Both the position numbers and the translations under genes were made by a program. The notes beneath the pieces were generated by a model. That model was not told where the DNA came from, did no database searches, and saw only the letters and a list, made by a program, of their open reading frames with translations. 64,000 nt of DNA from Candidatus Iainarchaeum sp. (GTDB lineage: Archaea > Iainarchaeota > Iainarchaeia > Iainarchaeales > JAAZKV01). The stretch lies in contig JAQVNZ010000002.1 in the NCBI GenBank assembly GCA_028702895.1, positions 33,175 through 97,174 of the forward strand, read 5' to 3'. Shown here in pieces: positions 39,524 through 47,683 of the stretch; position 1 is the first letter of the stretch, and each line of letters begins with the position of its first letter.

Positions 39524-40810
39524 ATGATTAAACCAGAATTATTAATGGGGGTATCATCTTTTTCGGGAGCTATTGCTGCAGTAAATAATGGTGCTAACGC
39601 GGTTTATTTTGGAATAAAAGGGTATAATATGCGAGACCTTGGAACAAATTTTAAATTAAACGAGTTATCAAAATTAATGAAATATTTGCACGAGAATAAT
39701 GCTCGCGGATATTTAGCATTAAACACAATAATTTATGATGAAGAATTAGTTAAAGTAGAAAAAATTATTAAAAGTGCAAAAAAAGCAAGAGTAGACGCAA
39801 TAATCGCTTCTGATTTAGGAGTAATGTCTCTAGTGAAAAAGCATGAAATAGAATTACATGTTTCTACTCAAGCATCAGTTTCAAATTTTACTGCACTAGA
39901 ACAATATGGAAAGTTAGGTGCGAAAAGAATTGTTTTGGCAAGAGAATTATCTTTAATTCAAATAAAAAAATTGGTTAAAAAAGCACGAGGAATTGGAATA
40001 GAAATAGAAGTTTTTGTTCATGGGGCAATGTGTATTAGTGTTTCAGGAAGATGTTTTCTCTCACACGAAATATTTGGTCGATCAGCTAATCGCGGAGAAT
40101 GTTTGCAGCCTTGTAGGAGAGCCTTTTTTCTTCCAGAAAAAACCCTCGGGAAAAACGAACTTTCAGTTAAAGCCTTTTTTGTTGATGGTGATAAACCCGA
40201 TTATGTAAAAAAAGAGATTTTGGTTCAAGGAAATACTATTCTTTCTGCTAAAGATTTAAAAACAATTGATTTTTTGGATAAATTAGTTGCTACGGGAGTA
40301 GTTTCTCTTAAGGTTGAAGGAAGAACAAAACCAAATGATTATGTAGCGGTTGTTGCTCGTAGTTATTCTAGTGCAATAAATGCTATTATGGAAAAAAAGT
40401 TTTCTAACAAAAAAATTTTAGAATGGAATACGGAATTAGGAAAAGTGTATAATAGAAAATTTTCTAGCGGGTTTTATTTACAAAAACCATCTGGGAAAGA
40501 TCTAACTGATATTCAAGGTAGTAATCAAACAAAAAAAAGAGCGCAAATTGGTTTAGTAAAAAAATATTATGTTAAAATAAATGTTGTTGAAATAAAATTG
40601 TCATTTGATTTAAAGATTGGGGATAAAATAATTATTGAAGGTAAAAATACTTTTATAGAACAAGAAATCGTTTCAATGCAATCAAATCATAAAGAATTAA
40701 CTATTGCAAAAAAAGGTGATTTAGTAGGCGTAAAAATTAGTGGCAGGGCCAGAGTTAATGATGTAGTGTTTAAAGTAATTGATAATGATAAATTTAGTAA
40801 AAAGAAATAA
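39524..40810 (+). CDS. Peptidase U32 family protein (tRNA-hydroxylation type)
   Basis: 428 aa TIM-barrel U32 protein. It contains NNGANAVYFGIKGYNMRDLGTNFKLNELSKLMKYLHENNARGYLALNTIIYDEEL, and the conserved cysteine set Cys170, Cys177, Cys193, Cys197 in HGAMCISVSGRCFLSHEIFGRSANRGECLQPCRR. These cysteines likely bind an iron-sulfur cluster. C-terminal sequence (GLVKKYYVKINVVEIKLS) fits the small beta-barrel of U32 proteins. In bacteria such proteins (TrhP/YegQ) hydroxylate tRNA uridines; the archaeal role is inferred. The first gene of a plus-strand trio. Confidence 0.85.
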   Translation: MIKPELLMGVSSFSGAIAAVNNGANAVYFGIKGYNMRDLGTNFKLNELSKLMKYLHENNARGYLALNTIIYDEELVKVEKIIKSAKKARVDAIIASDLGVMSLVKKHEIELHVSTQASVSNFTALEQYGKLGAKRIVLARELSLIQIKKLVKKARGIGIEIEVFVHGAMCISVSGRCFLSHEIFGRSANRGECLQPCRRAFFLPEKTLGKNELSVKAFFVDGDKPDYVKKEILVQGNTILSAKDLKTIDFLDKLVATGVVSLKVEGRTKPNDYVAVVARSYSSAINAIMEKKFSNKKILEWNTELGKVYNRKFSSGFYLQKPSGKDLTDIQGSNQTKKRAQIGLVKKYYVKINVVEIKLSFDLKIGDKIIIEGKNTFIEQEIVSMQSNHKELTIAKKGDLVGVKISGRARVNDVVFKVIDNDKFSKKK

Positions 40811-40887
40811 TAAAGATTAGATTAAGTAATGTTAAATTAATTAAAAATATAGATTAGATTAAATACTATTAAAGTATATTTATTATT

Positions 40888-41736
40888 ATGCGAAATTATT
40901 CTTTAGACCAGATTTTATTATTAGAATTGCTTGCCTTTAAAGAAGATGTTTCTTTACTAGTAGCTCCCTCGTTTGTAGTTGATTTTGATTACAAAACGTT
41001 TGTTCCTTTAATGAAAGGAATTGGATTTGATCATGTTTTTGAAATAACTTTTGGTGCGAAAGTGGTTACTCAAAGTTATCAAAAATATATTGTTGAGAAT
41101 AAGGATCAAGAAAAATTTATTTCAAGCACTTGTCCTATGTGTGTTAATCTTATTAGTGCAAGATTTCCAAGTGAAAAAAAATTTTTGTTACCCTTTGATA
41201 GTCCAATGATTGCTATGGCAAAAATAGTTAAAAAAAATTTTCCAAAAGAAAAAATAGTTTTTTTATCTCCTTGTACTGCAAAAAAATTTGAAGCTAAAGA
41301 TAGTGGTTTAATAGATTGTGTTATCACGTTTAAGGAATTAAAACAATTAATAGAAAATGTTAATCCTAAACCAATTGAATGTTCGCATTTATTTGATAAA
41401 TTTTATAATGATTTTACTAAAATTTATCCTCTTTCTGGTGGTTTAAGCAAAACAATGAATGTGAAAAAAATTTTTGCGCAAAATCAAACTATTTCTATTG
41501 AAGGTCAAAAAAGCATTGTTAAATTATTTGAATCAAATCCTAAACAAAAATTTTTTGATATATTATATTGTAATGGTGGGTGTATTGGAGGTAATGGAAT
41601 AAACATTAAGACTCCGACTTTTTTTAAAAAACATTCTGTAAAAAGTTATATTAAAAACGCAAAAAAAGAAAAAATTGGTGAAAGAATGGGATTAAACAAA
41701 TACACTAAAGGAATAAATTTTTCTAAAAAGTTTTGA
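40888..41736 (+). CDS. Minimal [FeFe]-hydrogenase-like (H-domain-only) protein
   Basis: 282 aa, matching only the C-terminal catalytic H-domain of [FeFe] hydrogenases (HydA) and related Nar1/Narf proteins; no N-terminal ferredoxin clusters. Fold signatures include LLVAPSFVVDFDY..., LMKGIGFDHVFEITFGA. The P1-like motif is SSTCPMC (Cys82 as cluster ligand, Thr81 where the catalytic proton-relay cysteine is expected). The P2-like motif is LSPCTAKKFEA (Cys129, Lys132), the P3-like motif DILYCNGGCIGG (Cys228, Cys232). All four cluster cysteines are present, but relay Cys and the usual Met of MPC are not. It could be a sensory or ultraminimal hydrogenase, or a cluster-binding relative without the diiron site. 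Confidence 0.72.
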   Translation: MRNYSLDQILLLELLAFKEDVSLLVAPSFVVDFDYKTFVPLMKGIGFDHVFEITFGAKVVTQSYQKYIVENKDQEKFISSTCPMCVNLISARFPSEKKFLLPFDSPMIAMAKIVKKNFPKEKIVFLSPCTAKKFEAKDSGLIDCVITFKELKQLIENVNPKPIECSHLFDKFYNDFTKIYPLSGGLSKTMNVKKIFAQNQTISIEGQKSIVKLFESNPKQKFFDILYCNGGCIGGNGINIKTPTFFKKHSVKSYIKNAKKEKIGERMGLNKYTKGINFSKKF

Positions 41737-41820
41737 ATTTTTATAATTTTTTATTAATTATCTTTTTTAGTTTTTTAGTTTTTTAGTTTTTTTGTTTTTT
41801 TGTTTTTTTGAATGATTTTT
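41737..41820 (+). terminator. T-rich termination region after the hydrogenase-like gene
   Basis: A long thymidine-rich stretch with tandem ttttttag and tttttttg units follows the stop codon. Archaeal transcription commonly ends at such plus-strand T-tracts. The remainder up to 41930 is AT-rich without a gene. Confidence 0.5.
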
Positions 41821-41930
41821 TCATTTAAACTGATTTTTTTGCTAATTATTCTATTTAAATTTGTTGCGATTATTAATTTTTATTAGTTTTTTAATTAATT
41901 TTAAGGTTAATAAATTTTAGGTGTTTTGTT

Positions 41931-42065
41931 ATGATTTATCATGTGATTACTACTCCTGAATGTAATTTGTGCTGTGAATATTGTTTTGGCACACCAGTTT
42001 CGCCTGGTGGGTACGAAGTATTTGGGTTATTTTTTGATAACCCAGAAAACGGTGTTTTATTATGA
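41931..42065 (+). CDS. 44-codon ORF duplicating the radical SAM N-terminus
   Basis: The first 18 codons (MIYHVITTPECNLCCEYC) are identical to those of the downstream radical SAM gene, with one silent change (tgc/tgt); the remaining 26 codons (FGTPVSPGGYEV..) are unrelated. It ends TTATGA, overlapping the next ATG by four bases. The unrelated part has two inverted repeats (caccag/ctggtg and tgggttat/ataaccca). This could be a recent 5' tandem duplication, an insertion of a small palindromic element, or a real leader peptide; the CX3CX2C motif is present. Confidence 0.5.
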   Translation: MIYHVITTPECNLCCEYCFGTPVSPGGYEVFGLFFDNPENGVLL

Positions 42066-43180
42066 TTTATCATGTGATTACTACTCCTGAATGTAATTTG
42101 TGTTGTGAATATTGTTGTGGGAAGAGTTTTAGTGAACCAGAATCAAAACTAGTTTTTGAAACCGTTCCAACAACTCCACAATATTCTCAAAAAGAATTAG
42201 CTGATTTTTTAAAAAAAGACTTGGATAAACCAGTATCACTAATTTTTTATGGTGGAGAACCACTATTAAATATTGATTTTATTAAACAAACAATTGATTA
42301 TCAAAAACAACAAAACACAGTAGAAAATTTTTTTTTACAAACCAATGGAATGCTCTTAGACGAATTGCCAAAAGAGTATGTTAATTCTTTTCACACTATT
42401 CTAGTATCTATTGATGGTAATCAAAAAACGACTAATACTAATAGAGGTTTGGGCACTTATGAAAAAATAGTTTCTAATTTAAAAAAAATAAGTTCTAATG
42501 ATTTTAATGGTGAATTAATTGCTAGAATGACAATAGAAGAACCAACTAATTTTTTTGATGATATTAGTTTCTTGTTAAATAATAAAGATTTTTCTTTCTC
42601 GTCCATTCATTGGCAATTAGACGCTAATATGTGGCATGATTATAAAAAAAGAGATTTTTCTAATTGGATTAAACAATATAATTCTGATATAACAAGACTG
42701 GTTGATTATTGGTTAAGTGAAATGCGAAAAGGCAGAGTTCTAAGATTATATCCGTTTATGGGGATAATGAATTCGTTATTATTTAAAAAAAATTATTTTT
42801 TAAGGTGTGGTTCGGGAATAGGAAATTTTACAATACTTCCGAATGGAAAAATAAGTGCTTGTCCAATAATGTCAGGGGTAAGAGAATATTATTTGGGTGA
42901 TTTAAATTCTGATCCAAAAAATTTGCCGTTTAAATTAAAAATAAAAGAGCCCTGTGTTTCATGTGAAGAGTATGCTTTGTGTGGTGGAAGATGCTTGTAT
43001 TCAAACTTAAATCCTGTTTGGCCAAAAAAAGGGATAAATGAAATTTGTGATAGTGTAAAATATTTGATAAACGAATTAAAACGAATTGAACCAGAAATAC
43101 AAGAACTTTTAGATAAAAAAATAATTTCTAAAAAAGATTTTGATTTTTTAAAATATAATTGTTGTGAAATTATTCCTTAA
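42062..43180 (+). CDS. Radical SAM/SPASM enzyme, AF1420-like (putative peptide-modifying)
   Basis: 372 aa. The N-terminal radical SAM CX3CX2C is in CNLCCEYC (Cys11, Cys15, Cys18), followed by FYGGEPLLN (64-70). The C-terminal SPASM-type cysteines appear in CGSGIGNFTILPNGKISACPI and EPCVSCEEYALCGGRC. This fits archaeal SPASM enzymes of the TIGR04084/AF1420 type, thought to modify peptides. Its proximity to a hydrogenase-like gene is suggestive, but the SPASM cysteines do not match HydE or HydG. Confidence 0.8.
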   Translation: MIYHVITTPECNLCCEYCCGKSFSEPESKLVFETVPTTPQYSQKELADFLKKDLDKPVSLIFYGGEPLLNIDFIKQTIDYQKQQNTVENFFLQTNGMLLDELPKEYVNSFHTILVSIDGNQKTTNTNRGLGTYEKIVSNLKKISSNDFNGELIARMTIEEPTNFFDDISFLLNNKDFSFSSIHWQLDANMWHDYKKRDFSNWIKQYNSDITRLVDYWLSEMRKGRVLRLYPFMGIMNSLLFKKNYFLRCGSGIGNFTILPNGKISACPIMSGVREYYLGDLNSDPKNLPFKLKIKEPCVSCEEYALCGGRCLYSNLNPVWPKKGINEICDSVKYLINELKRIEPEIQELLDKKIISKKDFDFLKYNCCEIIP

Positions 43181-43237
43181 AATTATTTTTGTTAAGAATA
43201 TTGTTTTTAATAAGGTTTCATTCTTTTGTTTGTTAGT

Positions 43238-43321
43238 GCCTTTGTAGCTCAGTGGTAGAGCACTTGTTTCGTATTGTTGCGAATTAACAAGAGGTCGTGG
43301 GTTCAAGCCCCACCAAAGGCT
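43238..43321 (+). tRNA. tRNA-Thr(CGT) with a 12-nt intron
   Basis: Cloverleaf: acceptor GCCTTTG/CAAAGGC, D stem GCTC/GAGC, anticodon stem CTTGT/ACAAG, T stem GTGGG/CCCAC with loop TTCAAGC. The anticodon CGT is at 43270-43272. The discriminator is T (43321), and no CCA is encoded. The intron 43274-43285 lies after position 37; folding the precursor gives a 4-bp helix TTCG/CGAA between two 3-base bulges, with each cut after the second bulge base, as splicing endonuclease requires. Confidence 0.9.
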
Positions 43322-43324
43322 TAA

Positions 43325-44206
43325 CTAATTTATTTTTTTTATTTTTGCTAAAAAAAATTGTTGAGTATTATTATCTTGGGGGTATAATCTAACACAATTT
43401 TCGCACAAATCATTTTTTCTTATTTTTAACCCATCTAATTTTATTGGTATGGTAATAGCATTTTTCTTATTTTTTAATAAGTGTAATATTACTTCTTCGT
43501 TTTCTTCTGGTGCAAAAGAACAAGTACTATATACTATTTCTCCGTTTGTTTTTAATAAATCAAAACAATATAATAATAATTCTTTTTGAGTAACTGCTTT
43601 TCTTTCTACTAGTTTTTGATTCCATTCTGTTAATGCATCTCTTTTTTTTCTAACTAATCCTTCGCTAGAACATGGAGCATCAAGTAATATTTTATCAAAT
43701 TTTTGTTTTATGTTTCTAACATCAATTCTTTTTATTTGAGTGTTATTTAACCCAAACCTATTTTTATTATGTATAAGTATTTGTGTTCTTTTTTCGTTCA
43801 CATCGCACGCTATAACATTTTTTGCCATATTGCTTAATTGAATTGTTTTCATTCCAGGTGCAGCACAAGCATCTAGGACCAAATCATCTTTGCTTGGGTT
43901 TAGAGCTATGGCTGGTAACATTGACGCCATTTCTTGAATAGAAATTTCTCCATTCTTATATTCTTCTAAATCTCCGGGTTTTTTGTAATTTATTTTGAAA
44001 GCCTGGTTAGAAAAAGAGTATTTCTTTAAGATAATGTTTTTTTCTAACATTTTTTGTTCTAATTCGTTAACTCGTATTTTATTAGTATTAATCCAAATGC
44101 TTTTAGGTTCTTTTTGACTAATTGTTTCTAAAAATTCTTCCCACTCGTCTTTTAATAGGATTTTGTATTTTTTTAAGAATTCTTCTGGAAAAAAGGTTTT
44201 CTTCAT
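43325..44206 (-). CDS. NOP2/NSUN-family RNA m5C methyltransferase
   Basis: 293 aa SAM-dependent RNA cytosine-C5 methyltransferase. Motifs: DACAAPGMKT (112-121, SAM), LLDAPCSSEG with Cys179, YSTCSFAPEENE with the catalytic Cys229. An N-terminal domain of about 100 residues has SIWINTNKIRV. Substrate could be tRNA or rRNA; not resolvable from the sequence. It is convergent with tRNA-Thr, only 3 bases apart. Confidence 0.93.
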   Translation of the reverse strand: MKKTFFPEEFLKKYKILLKDEWEEFLETISQKEPKSIWINTNKIRVNELEQKMLEKNIILKKYSFSNQAFKINYKKPGDLEEYKNGEISIQEMASMLPAIALNPSKDDLVLDACAAPGMKTIQLSNMAKNVIACDVNEKRTQILIHNKNRFGLNNTQIKRIDVRNIKQKFDKILLDAPCSSEGLVRKKRDALTEWNQKLVERKAVTQKELLLYCFDLLKTNGEIVYSTCSFAPEENEEVILHLLKNKKNAITIPIKLDGLKIRKNDLCENCVRLYPQDNNTQQFFLAKIKKIN

Positions 44207-44257
44207 AAAAAATCTTTACTGGTTCAATTTTTAAACACTTATTAAAATAATACCATT

Positions 44258-44488
44258 ATGGAAACAATATCTGATTTACAATTAGACTCTGAGAGAAAAA
44301 AAAGATTGAAAGAAAATCTTGTAAAAAATTATGATAGGCGAAAAAAATTAAATATTCTTGACCCCGATTATGAAAGACAATTACTTTCTGATATAAAAAA
44401 ACTTGATTCTGACTTATCATATATTGAAAGAAAAATTCGATCTATTCAATCCGAGCAAGTAAGAAAAAAATTGATTAATAATAAATAA
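44258..44488 (+). CDS. Small charged coiled-coil protein, unknown
   Basis: 76 aa, with highly charged heptad-like sequence (ERKKRLKENLVKNYDRRKK; LLSDIKKLDSDLSYIERKIRSIQ). No known family is recognised. It starts about 50 bases upstream of the methyltransferase start, divergently oriented. It may be real because the codon use is like neighbours and it has no competing frame, but function is unknown. Confidence 0.55.
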   Translation: METISDLQLDSERKKRLKENLVKNYDRRKKLNILDPDYERQLLSDIKKLDSDLSYIERKIRSIQSEQVRKKLINNK

Positions 44489-44609
44489 TAAATTTATTAT
44501 TTTTTAAAAATTAATTTTATTTTTTTAAGATTTAATTTCGTTTTTTAATATTTATTTTTTTTAAGATTAGATTTCGTTTTAAGCGTTCACATTGTTTTTT
44601 AATATTTAA

Positions 44610-44813
44610 TTATTTAACAAGTATTTTAATATTCTGATTAACCTTTTTTTGTTTTAATTGAATAAATGCTAGTACTAATAATCCAGCATAAACTAGTGCG
44701 ATTAATGATGCAATTGCTAGTTCTTGTGTCATTAATAATTTTGCTTGACTAGAATTAGCAAAAACAAATCCTATTAGTAGTATTCCAAATAACACAATTG
44801 CTTTATACTTCAT
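44610..44813 (-). CDS. Small two-helix membrane protein
   Basis: 67 aa. An N-terminal hydrophobic segment (IVLFGILLIGFVFA) could be a signal peptide or a membrane helix; a second helix is IASLIALVYAGLLVLAFI, and the C-terminus is basic. No family recognised. A repetitive T-rich region (44510-44600, with tttttaagatt and tttttaatattta units) lies downstream. Confidence 0.5.
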   Translation of the reverse strand: MKYKAIVLFGILLIGFVFANSSQAKLLMTQELAIASLIALVYAGLLVLAFIQLKQKKVNQNIKILVK

Positions 44814-44993
44814 ATTATTTTAAAAAGAATTTAAAGTATTTAAATTTATCTGAAATTAGGATTTTTTAAGTCTTTTGAAAGATTGGTGCTGTTAGTATTT
44901 TTTAATATAAAAATAGTTATTTGGTGTTTGTTCATACTTTCTCCGGTATAATGCTTTAATTTTGTTTATAATCAATTAAAATTATTTTTTGAT

Positions 44994-45950
44994 ATGAAAA
45001 CCTTTTCTTTAGTTGATTCGAATTTGCAAAAAATAATTTTTAAAAAAGTTATAGAACTATCTTTTGATGATTTAAGTTATAAAAAAATAATTAAACAAAT
45101 TGCAATGGAATTTAATGTAAAATTAAGTTTGGGCACGTTATCTTATTGGTTTAATCATAATGTAAATTTATTTGGCGGGGTAAATAAATTTGAAGCAAAA
45201 GCATCTTCAGAATTAGTGTATTGTATTGGTGTGATGTTTGGTGATGGGAATATTTTTCATGATAAAAAGAAACAGGATTATGTGGTTAGATTAGATGCTA
45301 TTGATAAAGATTTTGTAGAATATTTTTCAAATTGTGTTTCAAAAGTATTGAATAAAGAAAATAATTATGTGGTAATTCCTTGCAAACGTGAATCTATGGT
45401 GTCAATCATGTATTGTTCAAAAGCAAGATCGAAAATTTTATATTATTTTATTAAAGAATTAAAAAATGATTTTAAAAAAGTAAAATTTTTTGCACAGAAA
45501 TATCCTAAAGAATTTATTATGGGATTGGCGGATTCAGAAGGGTGTCCAACTATTTCATCAAGAAATATTTTCCAAATTGGTGTTTGTGTGGCATATAGTA
45601 TGAATGTTGAGTTATTAGCGTTTGTTTGTTTACTTTTAAAATTTAAGTTTGGTATAAAATCAAAAATTAGATTGGCAAGAAAAAAAGGTGTTGTAGATTC
45701 TGTAATTAATGGACGACCCATAAAAAGAAAAAATGATTTGTATTCGCTTGTAATTAATGATTTTAAATCTACAAAATTATTTTCACAAAAAATTGGGTTT
45801 GTTATTGGTAGAAAAAACCAAAAGTTATTGGATTCGATTGAAATTTTTGAAGGATTTCCAAAGAATAAAAGAGTGAGTGAATGGTGTAAAAAATATTTTA
45901 AACCAAAAAGTAAGTGGGTGCCAAATGTCGAAACAAAGTTCGACAATTGA
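44994..45950 (+). CDS. LAGLIDADG homing endonuclease with N-terminal helix-turn-helix
   Basis: 318 aa. Two LAGLIDADG motifs are seen: CIGVMFGDGN (77-86) and FIMGLADSEG (174-183), with acidic catalytic residues. The N-terminal 60 residues (SYKKIIKQIAMEFNVKLSLGTLSYWFN) look like a helix-turn-helix recognition domain, as in many archaeal free-standing members. It is not inside an intein. Its stop lies 9 bases from the 3' end of an intron-containing tRNA-Asp on the other strand, so the two are likely linked. Base composition is like the host. Confidence 0.88.
   Translation: MKTFSLVDSNLQKIIFKKVIELSFDDLSYKKIIKQIAMEFNVKLSLGTLSYWFNHNVNLFGGVNKFEAKASSELVYCIGVMFGDGNIFHDKKKQDYVVRLDAIDKDFVEYFSNCVSKVLNKENNYVVIPCKRESMVSIMYCSKARSKILYYFIKELKNDFKKVKFFAQKYPKEFIMGLADSEGCPTISSRNIFQIGVCVAYSMNVELLAFVCLLLKFKFGIKSKIRLARKKGVVDSVINGRPIKRKNDLYSLVINDFKSTKLFSQKIGFVIGRKNQKLLDSIEIFEGFPKNKRVSEWCKKYFKPKSKWVPNVETKFDN
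45925..45944. repeat. Hairpin at the homing endonuclease/tRNA-Asp junction
   Basis: tgtcgaa/ttcgaca, 7-bp stem with 6-base loop, at the very end of the endonuclease gene and about 15 bases from the tRNA 3' end. It could terminate the plus-strand or mark an insertion junction. Confidence 0.5.
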
Positions 45951-45958
45951 CGTTTTAG

Positions 45959-46101
45959 CGCCCTGACCGGGACTCGAACCCGAGTCACACCCGAACTGCA
46001 ATTCACATTTTATCAATTTCATTATTTAATTGACAAAATTCTAATGAATTTTTATTAAAAATTCTGACAGGGGTGGATCCTAACCACTAGACTATCAGGG
46101 C
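45959..46101 (-). tRNA. tRNA-Asp(GTC) with a 71-nt intron
   Basis: Cloverleaf on the minus strand: acceptor GCCCTGA/TCAGGGC, D arm GTCTAGTGGTTAGGAT, anticodon stem CACCC/GGGTG, T arm TCGGG-TTCGAGT-CCCGG, discriminator G. Anticodon GTC is at 46068-46066. The intron (46064-45994) lies after position 37. A canonical bulge-helix-bulge is formed: CTGT pairs with GCAG (4 bp), flanked by three-base bulges, and AATT pairs with AATT inside. Both cuts fall after the second bulge base. Confidence 0.92.
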
Positions 46102-46169
46102 AATAATTTGTACTAGCTTTGCTTCATACAATTATAAAATTTTTTGTTAAAAAAGTTTTAAAAGGCTCT

Positions 46170-46580
46170 CTATTGTACTAAACCAAGATTCTTAGCATTC
46201 ACTGCCATATCAAATAATGGCCCGTTACAATCAAGCTGTCGTATATCCAAATCTTCTTGCATATTAAATAAGTCTATTAAATTAATATTACATTTCGCGT
46301 CTAAACCAAATAACATTTCTGGAAGAGTATCTGATTTATTTAACTTTATATAAACATGACATTTTTCTCCAACAGGATTAAGTATTTGTAAATATATTTC
46401 ATTATTCCCATCAATTATTGTTCCAAACGCTTTTTGACAAGATTCAAGATTCTCTACTATACAATCAACATTATTTTTACAATCAATCCCTTCTTCACTA
46501 GGCACTTCTATTGCTGGGCTTAAACAACCAAACAAAAAAAGTCCTGTTATTAGAACTATTAATACTAAAAAACTTTTCAT
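46170..46580 (-). CDS. Lipoprotein, unknown function
   Basis: 136 aa, with a lipobox-type signal (LITGLFLFGC, Cys19) and a mature part with four further cysteines (DCKNNVDCIVENLESCQKAFG...). No family known. Probably anchored outside the membrane by lipid or disulfide-stabilised. Confidence 0.65.
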   Translation of the reverse strand: MKSFLVLIVLITGLFLFGCLSPAIEVPSEEGIDCKNNVDCIVENLESCQKAFGTIIDGNNEIYLQILNPVGEKCHVYIKLNKSDTLPEMLFGLDAKCNINLIDLFNMQEDLDIRQLDCNGPLFDMAVNAKNLGLVQ

Positions 46581-46670
46581 AATATATTAGTGTTGTTTAT
46601 TGTTTATTAAATTATCCAATTCTCACAAAAAATAACTTATTATTTGAATAAATTAATTTTTAAAAATAAT

Positions 46671-47549
46671 TTAGATTGTTATAATAAATAAGAATATTCC
46701 TAGTGCTATCATTAAAATTCCTGTAATAAGATTAATTTTTTTTAAATTATTTTTTTTCCATTCAGAAAAATTATTTAATCTTAAAATCTTTTGTTGTGCT
46801 AAAAAAGTAATTGAGATTAAAGGCATGATAAAAACTATTAAATAAATTAATAAGAAAAAAAATGAATCAAAAGTATTTAACGTAGATAATAATCCTAGGG
46901 CGATAAAATATGGTGCACTAGTGCCTAAGGATAAAAATAATCCTAGTGCTATCCCTGTAATTAATGCGCCTTTAGGTTTCACTGTTCCCAAAATTAACTT
47001 ATCTATTATTAACTTATATTTTAATGGAAAATCAATTGTCATTTCATTATTATTATATTTTAAAGAATTTTTTATGGTTAGTACTCCTATTATTGTAGTT
47101 ATGATTCCAAGGAAAATAAATAAATTAGCATTAGAAAAATTTGTTAATTGTGAAAAAAATTTTAATCCAATTAAAAAAACTATTCCAAAAAAAGCATATG
47201 CTAGAAAAACCCCAAAAGAAAACAATAACCCGCATTTTAAAGCCCGATTTGTATCTTGGGGATATTTAGCAAGAACTGTTGAAATTAAGATTATTAAAGC
47301 AATAATCTCAATAGGGCTAATGGAATCAATTAAAGCAAGAAAAATAAGGTAGATTATGGAAAAATCATTTAACTCGCTAGTATTTTTATAATAAGTTAAT
47401 TCGTTTATAGTAGATTCATTCACACCGCTTATTATGTAGTATCCGGTTGGGTCTGCCAGATTAAACGAAAAAGTAAATGATTGTAATAAAATAATGAATA
47501 TTATTAAATTTAAAAAATAAAACTTTTTTTTCATATACGAATTATGCAT
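46671..47549 (-). CDS. CcdA/DsbD-like membrane protein lacking the redox cysteines
   Basis: 292 aa, with six or seven membrane helices. The two-fold pattern resembles CcdA/DsbD: ALIDSISPIEIIALIILIS and GITGIALGLFLSLGTSAPYFIAL correspond to the two helices that normally carry PC motifs. Here they read SP and SAP without cysteine, so electron transfer would be lost. Alternatives are LysE/GAP-family transport proteins. An N-terminal extracytoplasmic stretch precedes the core. Confidence 0.6.
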   Translation of the reverse strand: MHNSYMKKKFYFLNLIIFIILLQSFTFSFNLADPTGYYIISGVNESTINELTYYKNTSELNDFSIIYLIFLALIDSISPIEIIALIILISTVLAKYPQDTNRALKCGLLFSFGVFLAYAFFGIVFLIGLKFFSQLTNFSNANLFIFLGIITTIIGVLTIKNSLKYNNNEMTIDFPLKYKLIIDKLILGTVKPKGALITGIALGLFLSLGTSAPYFIALGLLSTLNTFDSFFFLLIYLIVFIMPLISITFLAQQKILRLNNFSEWKKNNLKKINLITGILMIALGIFLFIITI

Positions 47550-47683
47550 CTTTAAAATATAATGATATTGTAAAGGGGTATTTTTTTTTATTGTTGTTTG
47601 ATTTGTTTTAGTGTTAGGGCTAACATTATTTTTTTAAATTATTTTTAGATAATTTAATAACTTTTTTTATCATTAATATTATT

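Noticed and set aside
41755..41815. T-rich tandem ttttttag/tttttttg units as a CRISPR or structured repeat
   Set aside because: Units are low complexity with no spacers and lie right after a stop codon, so a transcription-termination tract is more likely.
42062..43180. Radical SAM gene as HydE or HydG hydrogenase maturase
   Set aside because: The C-terminal cysteine pattern is SPASM-like and the sequence fits AF1420-type enzymes; no HydE/HydG hallmarks were seen.
45443..46022. Minus-strand open frames opposite the homing endonuclease and across tRNA-Asp
   Set aside because: They run antisense to a clear LAGLIDADG protein and through the tRNA gene.
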